Positions 11,501-22,138 of a DNA stretch of 64,000 bases are shown piece by piece (the first letter of the stretch is position 1; each line of letters opens with the position of its first letter). The position numbers and the translations under genes were made by a program. Below the pieces are notes generated by a model, which saw nothing but the letters and a program-made list of their open reading frames with translations, made no database searches and was not told where the DNA came from. The DNA is taken from NCBI GenBank assembly GCA_019022495.1, contig JAFEKR010000016.1, positions 62,001 to 126,000 on the forward strand, read 5' to 3'. Source of the stretch: Epichloe hybrida. Its lineage: Eukaryota > Ascomycota > Sordariomycetes > Hypocreales > Clavicipitaceae.

Positions 11501-13235
11501 TCAGAGCGGATCTTGCTGTGTGTCATCCATGGCAGGAGGGATGTGAAATAGATTATCCGCGTATTCGTTAGCCATGCTGTTACCAGCGGTCCACTCGCTC
11601 CTCCTCCTGTGAATCTCGTTCATTCCCTGACAAGCTGTCTCTGCAATGTAGTGCAGCTCGTCGAGCGTGCCCGAATTGCAATTGTGAAAAATGCCGTCGA
11701 TGCTCTTCTGCCACTCTGACGTGGTATTGTCCACGGCCGTCTGGTGAGCATTGGTATCGTACTCTTCGACAAGTAGCGCTCTTGTCCTTGGCTTGAGAGT
11801 GTGAATGAGCACATCGTGCTTGGGATCTTGGGGGAAGAACTCGACGGGTTCGCCGGACGACATGTTGGGCTGGTGAATGCCCATGACGACTTCGACGAAG
11901 CGCTGTGAGACACTTCGCCCCAGGCCACAGGGGTCGATGAGATCGAAGTCTGGTTGCACCGACATGTCTTCGTGGAGGTAGTGATCGTAGGCGAGGAACG
12001 ATGCTCGACAGATTCGTAGTTTGGGGGCAGCGGCCCGGAGGGAAAGGGCCATCCATTGACAGTCCTCGGCGGGGCGCTGGTTCGGGACGCCTATCCAGAG
12101 GACTTTTCGGGAATCCTGGTTCCAGTCGCGGGATTGCTCTGTCTTGAGGTAGACCTCGTTGAGGTAGAGCTCCTGGATGGTTTCGCCGAATACGTCGGCC
12201 GCTTTGAGGAACGACTCGGGCAGGACCTCAACGCGCTTCAGCTCGAGGCAGGTGAGGTTGGAGAAGTGCACGCGCGGCGCGGGCAAAGAGCGTGCCCTCC
12301 AGTCTTCCGCGGGGATCTGCCAGAAGCGAGTCTGCTTGAGGCCCCGAGGTGGTCGGTCGTCGTGGTCCATGCCGACCAGACATAGCGTCTTGAGGTGGTC
12401 AGCATGTTCGATCACGTCCCAGAGACAGGAGCCAAACAAGCCCGCCCGTTGCGGATCCACGTCGTGCCGGCGCAAGGTCATGACCAAGTTGTCCAGGACG
12501 GCAACGACAGACATGATGTTCATGACGTCGCTTGGATTCATCCACAGACTGTAGATGGTCACGTCGGTAACGTTTTCGAGGACCAGCGTTTTTAGATCGG
12601 CGGAATCCTCCTCGGGACGTGCTGCAAACGCCTTGAGAGTGTTGGCAAGGATCATGGTCGCGGCGTTGCAATGCCTGCCGACGAGCTGGAAGGGGAGGTT
12701 AAGACGAAGACTATCGACTTCACGGCAGTTGAATAGTATGGTTTCCACCATGTCACAATACTCTGTCTCGGTAAAAGAGCCTTCGTTCATGCAGTATTTT
12801 TTATGCATCGCTTGGCAAAATTCCGTCATGGAGGGAACTCGAGCGAAGACGGTTTCGAGGAACTCGACTTCCACTAGAGCGACAGTGTTAGAATTTTATA
12901 AACATGATTCTTCCCCCCCCCCAGTCGTCATCGCAGGGGGCGGTCGTGTTTCCGGGCTGGTAACACGTACTCTCATCTCGAAGAACCATCAAGTCTATAT
13001 ATAGACTCTTGCAATGAAAACCGATTGTCTGAAGAGCATCAACGTCTGGCCGACGTACGTGGCTAGCCCTGCTCATGCGAGAAAAGTCCAAGCCGAGCGT
13101 GCAGCAGGTGGATGGCTTGAGGATCCTGTCAAACAGGCGGCAGACAAGCCGGAGTTTCAGAACCGTGTTCTTGGGGCCGTGGGCGACGCATTGCTGCAAG
13201 ATGGCGTCGATAAGCTCTCGCGGGAGACGATCCAT
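11501..13235 (-). CDS. F-box domain protein
   Basis: Likely substrate adaptor of an SCF ubiquitin ligase, or a related F-box protein. Model: complement of 11501-12873 joined to 12971-13235, 545 aa. The 97-nt intron has donor GTACGT, a TTCTAAC branch point and acceptor CTCTAG; it carries a run of ten C on the coding strand's complement. The N-terminal F-box is clear in the first 45 residues (MDRLPRELIDAILQQC, then LRLVCRLFDRIL). The remainder has Leu-rich segments such as LKTLVLENV and LTCLELKRVEVL, suggesting a divergent leucine-rich fold, but no named substrate domain. I chose ATG 13235, right at the F-box; an in-frame ATG at 13280 would add 15 residues. Such F-box proteins are numerous in filamentous fungi, so a specific role is unknown. 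Confidence 0.8.
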
Positions 13236-13918
13236 GGTGTATGCGCACCATACAGAGATGAGGTAAATGCCGCAGGGCAAAAGGCAGGTGCAGCGAGCAA
13301 GCGGCCGAGGAAGCCTGCTAGGCCCTCATGTGGTCGAGACGATGGATTCGAACTCCGAACTCGATTTTGGACTGTAGTACCGATGAACAACGTCGTCGAA
13401 GGAAATGGGGAGATGGAGGGGGAAGCAACACAATTGAATGAATTGAATGATGGGATGTCGAGGCAAGGAGCGGCGGTGGTGGTGACTAAGGTATTACGGC
13501 CCGGTCATGCATCCGCCCAAATGCAGCGCCGCGAACGAACCGGTTCATGCACGACCTTTCTCTCTCGCGACTTTTCCACTGTTGATGCAAATAAACTTGA
13601 TCATTGACGTGCAAAATACTTTCCGAAATGCTTGACAAGTACGCCTTGGAGTACGCCTTGGAGTACGCCTTGGGCGAGCAATGGCAACGGACGGATGTAC
13701 AAAGTACATAGTACATGTCTAAGCCGGCGCTAAGCCATTTTGAGCCCAGACCCAGACATGGGCCCCGCAAAGCTGTGCCGACTGCCGCTAGACCGGATCT
13801 GAGCTGGCAGATCTTATCAGAGGCTTTAATGTATTTTTCTGTACTCACATCTGAAATTCAAAATCCCCAACGCGTCGCAAACCCGATTACCTCTCTCCCC
13901 CCCCCCCCCCCGTAGAGC
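13236..13918. promoter_or_regulatory. F-box/REX1 divergent promoter region
   Basis: 683 bp between divergent starts. It contains a 12-bp unit GTACGCCTTGGA repeated three times (13639-13674), a GTAC-rich patch (13696-13716) and a run of 15 C (13897-13911) seven bases before the REX1 start codon. Confidence 0.5.
13639..13674. repeat. 12-bp direct repeat x3
   Basis: GTACGCCTTGGA three times in a row, the last copy ending GGG. Non-coding, in the F-box/REX1 divergent region. Confidence 0.9.
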
Positions 13919-16135
13919 ATGGTCGCAGGCTTGAGAGACAAGTTTCAACGCGCCAAGAGTTTTGCACGCTCGTTGCTAGGCGGCAAAACCTCTGTGCAAG
14001 AGTCAATCGAGCAACCACAGGTTCGGGAACCAAAACAACAAGCATCGGATGCTGAAGCCTCGGCTCTAGCCCTCTCGGCAAGCAAAATCATGGCCGACTC
14101 GGCCAAGGACCCGGCGGAGACGGCTTCCCAGAACAGCCTGAAGCGAACGAGCCCTCACGATGAGCAAGACGGCGGCGCCGAGTGGCAGGTCGTGTCGCGG
14201 CCGACCAAGAAATCCAAGAAGATGCCTCGTCCGGGCAAGGGGAGCTATCCAGCGCTGGTGTTCTCGCCCAGCGCCCGACTACAATCCAAGATTAATCTGA
14301 ACAACCTCCGCGACCTGATCACCTACATCTTCGCCGATGGCACCGGTCCCCAATGGATCGGGGTCTCTCACAGACCGCAGTTCAGAAAGATTGTTGCCAT
14401 CATGGTTCCGGGCCTGGAAGAGGCCATGTTCAAGGCGAATGTGGACTACTCAACCTACAACAAGAACAACGAAAACGAAGAAGAGGGGCCGAGGATCTCG
14501 ACTTCACCAGACGACTACTACCCGCGCGCATTGAAAAAGGAAAAGCTGCCCGAGCCGTTGAAGCCATTCGCAGACATGTTCCCGCATCTGTGGCCTGTAC
14601 GGACACCCGGAGACGACAAGCACGGGAAAATGCACTCGCCCATGGCTGCTTTCTTGACGGCACCTGCGCCCAAGGAGAAGACGTCCAAGCAAGGAGGCGT
14701 GAAGCCTGCGTCGGAACCTCGAGGGTGGCGGAACGACCGAATGCCCATTACCGAATTCTTGGCAACAGCCGAGGAGCTAGCCGACAACGGATATTTCGTC
14801 CACCCAGCTCTCCTCCCCGAGGGCGAGCGGAAAGACAGCTTCACCGTTCCCGACGGATGGGTCATCACCAAGGTCGACAAGTTGGAGGACGGAGACGTGC
14901 CCGACCGCGAGATCGAGGAGGGCAGCATCACCGCAGGCCGACAGATCCTCGCGCTCGATTGCGAAATGTGCCTGACGGGCGAGAACGAACTCGCCCTCAC
15001 GCGCATCAGCATCATCGACTGGGACGGCCAGACCGTCCTGGACGAGCTCGTCAAGCCCGACAAGCCCATCACCGACTACGTCACGCGCTTCTCGGGCATC
15101 ACGGAGGAGATGCTCGCCCCCGTCACCACCACCCTCGCCGACATCCAAGCCAAGCTCGTCGAGCTCCTCCACCCTCGCACCATCCTCATCGGCCACTCCC
15201 TCGAATCCGACACCAAAGCCATGCAGCTCGCGCACCCGTTCATCGTCGACACATCCATCCTCTACCCGCACCCGCGCGGGCCCCCGCTCAAGTCGTCCCT
15301 CAAATACCTCGCCCAGAAATACCTCTCTCGCGAGATCCAAAAGGGCGGCGCAGACGGCCACAACAGCATCGAGGACGCCAAGACGTGCCTCGACCTCGTC
15401 AAGCAAAAGTGCGAAAAGGGCAAGCTCTGGGGCACATCCGACGCCCAAGGCGAGAACCTGTTCCGACGACTCGCCCGCGCAGGAACAGCCTACAAAGCCC
15501 AAGGCGGCGACGCAGCCACCGGAGGCATCGAGACGGGCAAGACCAGCGCCGCCATCGACTGGGGCGACCCGTCCAAGGGCCTCGGCGCCGGCGCAACCTA
15601 CCAGCTCGGCTGCAGATCCGACCAAGACGTCACCGACAACATCCTCCGCGCCGTCAACGGCGACCCAGACGGGCTGGAGATCAAGGGCACAGGCGTCGAC
15701 TTCACATGGGCTCGCATGCGCGAGCTGGAAGCCCTCCAGGGGTGGTGGAACAAGAACCGCGTCGACAACACAAACTCTGACGGCGGGCCACCACCATCCG
15801 CGTCACCCTCTTCTTCCCTTTCCCCTTCCTCTTCGTCTCCCTCTCCACCACCACCACCACCACTGCAGCAAGCCCTCTCCCGCCTCACACAGCGCCTCGT
15901 TCGCATCCACGACGCGCTCCCCCCCTGCACAGCACTCATCCTGTACTCCGGCTCAGGCGACCCCAGGAGGATGGCCCAGCTACAGCAGATGCAAGCCCAG
16001 TGGAAAAAGGAGTACAACACGCCCGGCAAGAAATGGGATGACCTGAGCGTCAAGTGGACGGATGTGGAGGACCAGGCCCTGAGGAGGGCTGCGCAAAGGG
16101 CTCGTTCGGGAATCGCATTCATAGGAGTCAAGTAG
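13919..16135 (+). CDS. REX1: REX1/Rnh70-type DEDDh 3'-5' RNA exonuclease
   Basis: Nuclear 3'-5' exonuclease; yeast Rex1 trims 5S rRNA, tRNA and 5.8S precursors. Single exon, 738 aa from ATG 13919. The catalytic domain shows all DEDDh residues: D347 and E349 in LDCEMC, D431 in GHSLESD, H481 and D486 in HNSIEDA. The surrounding pattern LALTRISIIDW, YVTRFSGITEEML and LKYLAQKYL matches yeast Rex1 closely. The N-terminus is Lys-rich and probably nuclear-localising (RPTKKSKKMPR). The C-terminus after about residue 620 is an extension with a Ser/Pro run encoded at 15788-15870. The protein is longer than yeast Rex1 (553 aa), mostly through these ends. It diverges from the F-box gene. A 15-C run lies 7 bp before the start. 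Confidence 0.92.
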   Translation: MVAGLRDKFQRAKSFARSLLGGKTSVQESIEQPQVREPKQQASDAEASALALSASKIMADSAKDPAETASQNSLKRTSPHDEQDGGAEWQVVSRPTKKSKKMPRPGKGSYPALVFSPSARLQSKINLNNLRDLITYIFADGTGPQWIGVSHRPQFRKIVAIMVPGLEEAMFKANVDYSTYNKNNENEEEGPRISTSPDDYYPRALKKEKLPEPLKPFADMFPHLWPVRTPGDDKHGKMHSPMAAFLTAPAPKEKTSKQGGVKPASEPRGWRNDRMPITEFLATAEELADNGYFVHPALLPEGERKDSFTVPDGWVITKVDKLEDGDVPDREIEEGSITAGRQILALDCEMCLTGENELALTRISIIDWDGQTVLDELVKPDKPITDYVTRFSGITEEMLAPVTTTLADIQAKLVELLHPRTILIGHSLESDTKAMQLAHPFIVDTSILYPHPRGPPLKSSLKYLAQKYLSREIQKGGADGHNSIEDAKTCLDLVKQKCEKGKLWGTSDAQGENLFRRLARAGTAYKAQGGDAATGGIETGKTSAAIDWGDPSKGLGAGATYQLGCRSDQDVTDNILRAVNGDPDGLEIKGTGVDFTWARMRELEALQGWWNKNRVDNTNSDGGPPPSASPSSSLSPSSSSPSPPPPPPLQQALSRLTQRLVRIHDALPPCTALILYSGSGDPRRMAQLQQMQAQWKKEYNTPGKKWDDLSVKWTDVEDQALRRAAQRARSGIAFIGVK

Positions 16136-16747
16136 AGGAATCAATCACAAAACCCGGGCCCATTTAACAAGGACGAGAAGAAGAAGGAGGAGGAGGAAAA
16201 ATTTGTCATATTCGTCTTTTCGGGCACGGACTAGGCAGGTGCATGTATAGTCATCATTATAGGCTGCGTTGCCGCCAAAGCTCGAGACAAACTATCAAAA
16301 AACTTAGTCACATGGAAAACTCGGGCGCTTAGAGATAGATTTCTTTGTATCCCTCGCACGTGCGCGAACTTGCTTTATCCGATCCAGTCCTCCTGCGTCG
16401 TCAGAACCCCTCTCTCGTCCGCTCCTTTGGTACGCAAACACGGTATTTGGGAACATGAAGACACATTACCGATGCGGCCTCGTTGCTCACATTACTGCAT
16501 CGTTTGGTTGCATTGCATACTCGCCCGGTACAGTCAGTATGCAACAGTATGCAGGAGACACTTTGTCGCCAACGATGCAGCTTCATGAAATGTACGTCCC
16601 GTCCCGCCGCCAGAGCCCCTCCCTCCTCCTGTTGGAGCGAGACACCATTATAGGGCCAGACTGACCAGAACCGGCGCTTGGCTGCAGTCTAATTCAGACA
16701 GACTTGGTCCTTCCATTTCAAATCGCCCTTTGTACATGTGAGAATGA
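16136..16747. other. REX1/TRP-like convergent 3' spacer
   Basis: 612 bp between convergent stop codons. Moderately AT-rich, no repeat of note, no gene seen. Likely 3' UTRs. Confidence 0.6.
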
Positions 16748-19700
16748 TCAAGTATGCGTGAGATATGTAAACTCATCTACCAACTCGGCTGAGCTGCCGA
16801 GCAGATCCAAAGGCGGCAGCTGTGGGGGGTCAACGCGGTTGATGCCGTGCTGGTGCACGGTTCCATAACTGGCAGGTCTTTCTTCCTCTCGGCCGCGTCG
16901 TGAATCGGTGTCGCTAAGCTCGCCAGGGAAGTCCATGGATGATGACTTGGATGAAAGCCGCCTCTGTGATGTCGTGCGCTCGAATGGTAAAGCAGAAACC
17001 ACAGACAAGTCTTTTCCATGGCCTCTGGTAGAGCCGCTGTCGTGGGAAAGCCGGCCAGAAGGAGCAGGGGATCGAGAATCGACCGCAGGTAACACAGGCT
17101 TATGCCGGGGATCCACTGAGCCTGAGTTTCTCTTGGAACTCTTGAGGGGGATCTCGGGCAAATCGAAGCCAATTAGGTCATCTCGACCTCCTGAAATTGT
17201 TCTGCCTCTGGGCAGATTCAGTTGCTCACCCTCGCTCTCACCCTCATCCTGGCTTACCTGGCTTGCCTGGCTTACCGGGCTGACGGGGCTGACGGGGCTG
17301 ACCGGGCTGACGAGGTCCTCTGCATCAGAGTCCCGAGGCTCGCCATTATCGGTAAGAAGGTCTTCAGGTTTACGCAAAGGAGGCTTTGGAGGGCGCTTCG
17401 CGGGAGTTTCGTCGTCGTCATCATCAGAGTCGATTGGGCCGTTTCTCAAGACGCCCATAGCGACGGGAATGCCCTCTGGCGGCGTCTCATCCCCGAAGCC
17501 TCCGTTTCGCACCATGTCTGGAGGCATTCTTGAGCTCCGGACGACCTCAAATCCTTTGCCCTTCTCCTTGCTCTTGCCACCAAACCAGTTCCTGAACCAG
17601 CCCGTGGCAGTAGCAACTGGGCCAGTTGGGTCTGCCGGGCCTGTCCCGAGTCTTCGCCCAGGGTTGTCCGAATTAAGGGCAGGGCCGCGAACTCCGTAGT
17701 AAAAGTCCACCTCGCGAGTTGCGTAATCCGTTTGGTTTACCGGCAAGTTCACGGCACCACCGCCTGGAGGAGCAGGTGTTGCTCCACGGGGTATTTCTTC
17801 GGGCCCTGCCTCTGGAACCTCGCCTGCAGCTCCCGGGGTTCCATTTGCCGGTTTCGTCTCGATTCCCAGAGCATTGAGCGGAGTATCAGAGTACGTGGAA
17901 TCCCTCAAATTGGAATTGGTTGCTCGTCGGGGCGGCCGATAATACGGATCGGACGGCTCCAGGTGAGCAGGCACCATCGGACGCCCGACTGTGGGTGATG
18001 CAATGAAAGAGAAGGTGCTCGTTTCCCCCGGTGTGCCGGGAGTGTACGAGCTATTCGCATCCCCGTGGCGATGACCGGCCGAGAAAACGTCGATGTTTTC
18101 GAGGGTAGAGCTGCTGCGCTGCTGATTCTGCGCAGCAATACCCCCGTAGCTCACTGCCGATGTGCTGCGCAGTCTTCCGCTGCCCGGCATCGAGTAGCCC
18201 GTCCTGACCCCTTCTTCAGCATGCAGCATTGCCGTGGTCGAAAGTTGGCTGGCCCTGGAAGGCGCTGTGCGGTGCGTTTCTCGCCGGGAGAGCTGCCGCA
18301 TGCCGAATATCTTGGATAGACCTCCCCTAGTGAGCCCAACTACGTTGTCTCCTCCGGCACCCAGCAAGCGTGCTGCAACTTCGACTATGGTTTGCAAAGC
18401 ACTGAGGAAGAAGCCCAGAGCCAGCACGCTTCCATGAATGAGCAAAATTGCATATCCAATCCATCCTTTGGGCCCCTCGGTAACTCCCAGGCTTGGGGCA
18501 AAAGCGACCATCAAAAGCACACACACAAGGCGAAGGACGGAGAACAGCATATGGTATGCGTTCATCGAGGTGGGCGACTGGAAGGGCTTGAATGCATGCA
18601 AGGTAAAAATCTGGATGACCTCGCAGATGGCAAGCAGGACGACCTGGGTGATGCCACTCGGTTGGACGGCGCCGATGGCAACACCTCGCACAAAGGTTAG
18701 CAGGACGGGTATGAGCGCGAACGCGGCAGCTTCGTCGGAATAGGTGTTGTAAAGAGGGCCATATCGCAAGACTGTGGGCAAGTCGTCAAACAGACACGAT
18801 TTGGGTCTTGTGCGTACGATCAGCAGGAGCACGTAAACGGCAAAACCGAGAAGCACGGCCAATGTGATGGCAGCCAGAGCAATGGCGTAGGCTGGGGACT
18901 CGCCAGCTGCGACCAACTGGAAGCATGATAGGGCCACGATGGGCATGAGTAGAAAGTTGAAGACGATGCGAATGACGTTTCCGGTGCTGAACGGCAGGTT
19001 CTTGGCGCGGAGATCCTCCTCGGGAATCCTGCGAATCTTTCGGTAAAGCCACTGCGCCAAGAATCCGGCCTGTGTCAGAATTAACACTGCGGCAATGATG
19101 ACGCAGAGCCAAACCATCATGCCAGCCCAGATATCGGCGCTCTCCTTCACGCCAATCAGTTGACCGAGAGCATGAAGACCATATCCGTCGGGAACGTCGG
19201 TGAAGTATACGCCATCTCGCACGCTCTGCCACCCAGGAGACTGCGTTACAAAACTCTCGTTGAACATGAGTGCAGACCATCCGACTTGGCTCACTACTGG
19301 TTGGAAGAAGCCAGGGTAGCTAAGCGAAAGCGCGCCAGATAACGCAATGAACTGCAGGTAATGCAAACAGTCTCCGAAACCAGGAGTGACGAGTCGAAGC
19401 AAGTCGGCGTCTCGGCCGTAATTCGAGGTCCACTGAAAGACGTTGGAGCTTCCCCAGGGACTGAAGATGCTAGCGAAAACGACGGCGAACCCAACAAAGA
19501 GAAGGACTATTAAAGGCACAATTTTAAGCACCCATGCGAGATGTCCGAGATCTGGTGTAATGATAGACGAAACACAACCTATGTTTGTGCCGCCGGCATT
19601 GCCGAAAATAATCAACATTGTGACGGCGAAAGATGCAAAAGAATAAGATGAGTACATGTCATTGGTGATGTTCATAGACGGAAGGTCGTATACGGAGCTG

Positions 19701-20260
19701 TAATGACATGGTTAGCATTTGGGTGCTCTTCCATCCGAGACATTTACTGCCCATCAAATGGTAAGCCACCGGGCACGGAGTACATTGCAGGAGATTCTCA
19801 ACACGTCCACTTACACATTTCCCGTTGTGTTGAAGACTGGCGGTAGGGGGCATGTCCCATTGACCAGGGCTTCGCCGCAGAAGAAGCTGCGATGGCTCCA
19901 GGGTACGTATGAGAGCATACTGATTGAACTTTTGACCGTGGTGCCATTTTCAGAATTGTCCGAGTTGATAATCTTGCCATTTGTTTTATCAGGATTAGTC
20001 CAGTACTCTCTATCGTCAGGCTTTAGGAGGTCAACTCGCTGGAGGGACCCCTTGACGTTGCCCCAAACTATATATTGAAAGTTGTGTTTGTCGCTCTTGG
20101 TGTCAAACTTGGCATCGGCTTCGATTGGGACCCATTGTATGAATGGAGGGTTCTGGTATTGAAAGGACTCGGGAAGACAATTTGTCGGTTTGATTCGCAC
20201 CGCGGAAACAGGCGTCAAGGCGAGGAGAGCAAAAAGAGCGACGATGATGAGCCTGCTCAT
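16748..20260 (-). CDS. TRP-like channel with ML-like N-terminal domain
   Basis: Polytopic membrane protein of the fungal TRP-like / flavin-carrier (FLC/Pkd2) family. Model: complement of 16748-19697 joined to 19815-20260, 1131 aa; the 117-nt intron has donor GTAAGT and acceptor TTACAG. Residues 1-20 are a clean signal peptide ending VSA. Residues 21 to about 150 form a lumenal ML-like domain with cysteines and N-glycosylation sequons (NGT, NTT). About nine or ten hydrophobic segments follow, for example VLKIVPLIVLLFVGFAVVF and MVWLCVIIAAVLILTQAGF. The C-terminal 500 residues are a hydrophilic Ser/Pro-rich tail containing an SPV repeat (17250-17312). The family is linked to Ca2+ signalling, cell-wall integrity and FAD handling in yeasts. 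The exact substrate is unknown. Confidence 0.88.
17250..17312 (-). repeat. SPV/SQ coding repeat in TRP-like tail
   Basis: Imperfect 9-bp repeat in frame, encoding successive Ser-Pro-Val units then Ser-Gln variants at about residues 945-965 of the cytosolic tail. The unit length is a multiple of three, so frame is kept. Confidence 0.85.
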
Positions 20261-22138
20261 GGCTGCTGCGCCTGTTAGGATGGACGTATGCCGTAATCGG
20301 TTTCTCCACGACTCATGTCTCGTCAGATCCGGGGACGCTGCAGCGTAGATGGGAGCTGGGAATCGGCGACGACCAGTGGCATGACGTGTGTGATTCGAAT
20401 CCGAAGAGGTCAGCGGTATCCGTCTCGGATGGGAGCTCCGATGCTCATTAGTCGACGATGGAGCTGTGCAACTGGAGGACCATCCGATCTGGCGATTCTC
20501 AGAGCCCATCCTGCCAGCCGTGCTAGGCCGCGTGTGATTTGACGTTGTTTGCATTCAGAAGCAGCGCATCTTGAATGATTCTGTGGCCTTGTTTGTGACG
20601 AAGAGAATGACAAGGAGAGCTATTGACGTGAATATCGTCGAGGTCGAAATCGAAATCGAAATCGAAATGAATGGTTTTGTTTTGGGGGGTAGGGGCGGAA
20701 GTCGGCCGCCAGTCGAGTCGTAGATTGACGGCCAACCCAACGCTCTACTGCGTAATAAACGATCTACCAGGTTGTCGTGCGTGGTTTGTCGTTCACTGAG
20801 TGATAAAATGTAGAGGTCCCTCGGTCGGGCGAAAAAAAAAAGGGGGGGCTAAAATGAATACTGGATACGAAGCGAGAGGTAGAATTGAAAATGGCGATGA
20901 CAATAGAAGAAAGGGGACAAAAAAAAAAGAGGTTTGGCTGCGCGGGACAAGCAAGACGGGGCGCGTGGAGACAATGAGGCGGCGCAATCGAAAGATGGCT
21001 CGCAGGATTATGACATGTAAACCGACATGTAGACCGACATGGGATTGGACCGACATGGGTGTGCGTGCGGCGGGCCGGGTGAAGATGGGTGAAGGTGGGT
21101 GAAGATGAAGATGGGTGGAGGTTGGAGTTGGTTGGAGGAGGCCACGGCGCCACACGCACAGCGGAACACGTTGAAGCTAGCAAAGCTAATAACTTATAAT
21201 TTATATATAAATACGGACGGAACTGTCAGCCAGCAGTTGGACGCCGCGTTGTTCCAACCGTCGGTCAGCACGCGTCAACAATCACCGCCGACCGCCAGCT
21301 GAGTGACACTGTTGCTTGGATAACATGGCACAAAAAATCTCATAACTCATATATTAACGGTGGGAGTACGTCCGTACGGTCCGTACATATGTAGTCCGTA
21401 CATGTACAGTGGGTGTACATGTACATAGTACTCCGTAGTAGCCCCGCCCTGCCCTGCCCTGCCCTTCCGTGCCCTGCCCTTCCGGAAGATCCGAAGCAAG
21501 GTCGAAGTGAGGCAAAAACGGGTGCAGGGTGGGCTAGGCTATGTAGGCACATCACTTTTATTAGCCCCCCCCCCGCCCTCAAACCCCAGCCAGTGCTTAA
21601 AGTATTTCTCCTTCGTGCGTTCACAACCGCAGGGCGGCCACAAGGATCCCCGGTGTACTCCGTAATATACCGGTGCCAATCAAGTCTGTTTCCAACGCCA
21701 GCATCATCATGTAATTATGTAACTGCTGGCATCGTCCTTGTCAAAATCGCTCCTCCCCTGCTTGGCATTCCTCTTGGACCGCTGTACCTGGCTCGACACC
21801 CATGCTCAATTACCCAAAATGAGCGGCCGCCGAACAAAGAGTCCGCAGAAAGTCGCTCGGAGCGCTGGACTTGTTGGACTGCGTTTACATGTCAAGTATA
21901 AGGAACAGGTACGGAGTACGGGCCATGCTACGCCAAACGAATTAATAGCGTTGGGGAGTTTTTCTGAATCTTGACTTGGCACCTCGTATACCTCGTACAC
22001 GCCACATAGCCAGCTCGAGCAGATACGACTTCACTTCTTGTGCTTGGCACCCTAGTTTAATTTAGCCAGCCTCTCTTTCATAACTTGATTTTACATACAT
22101 ATACTTCTTCATCTCCCGTGACCTCAACTGCCCAACAA
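20261..22138. other. gene-poor gap with GTAC-rich and GC-rich repeats
   Basis: 1.88 kb with no supported gene: upstream of the TRP-like gene and downstream of the MutL-type gene. It holds a GAAATC repeat (20644-20668), CCGACATG repeats (21010-21060), GGGTGAAG-type repeats (21075-21118), a dense GTAC cluster (21364-21432), a GCCCT repeat (21445-21480) and three exact copies of TACGGAGTA or its complement (21429, 21655, 21910). ATG-initiated frames here are low-complexity and unsupported. Confidence 0.6.
21364..21432. repeat. GTAC-palindrome cluster
   Basis: Eight GTAC palindromes within about 70 bp, several as TGTACATGTACA or CCGTACGG, ending in TACTCCGTA. Non-coding. Confidence 0.8.

Noticed and set aside
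13236..13280. Upstream in-frame ATG for the F-box protein
   Set aside because: The F-box begins immediately at the ATG at 13235; the extra 15 residues add nothing recognisable, though use of this start cannot be excluded.
14353..15780. Long open frame of 475 codons in a second plus-strand frame
   Set aside because: Overlaps REX1 entirely; its Arg/His/Pro-rich translation is the usual shadow of GC-rich coding sequence.
20385..20420. tRNA B-box-like sequence (GATTCGAATCC)
   Set aside because: No matching A-box or cloverleaf could be traced around it.
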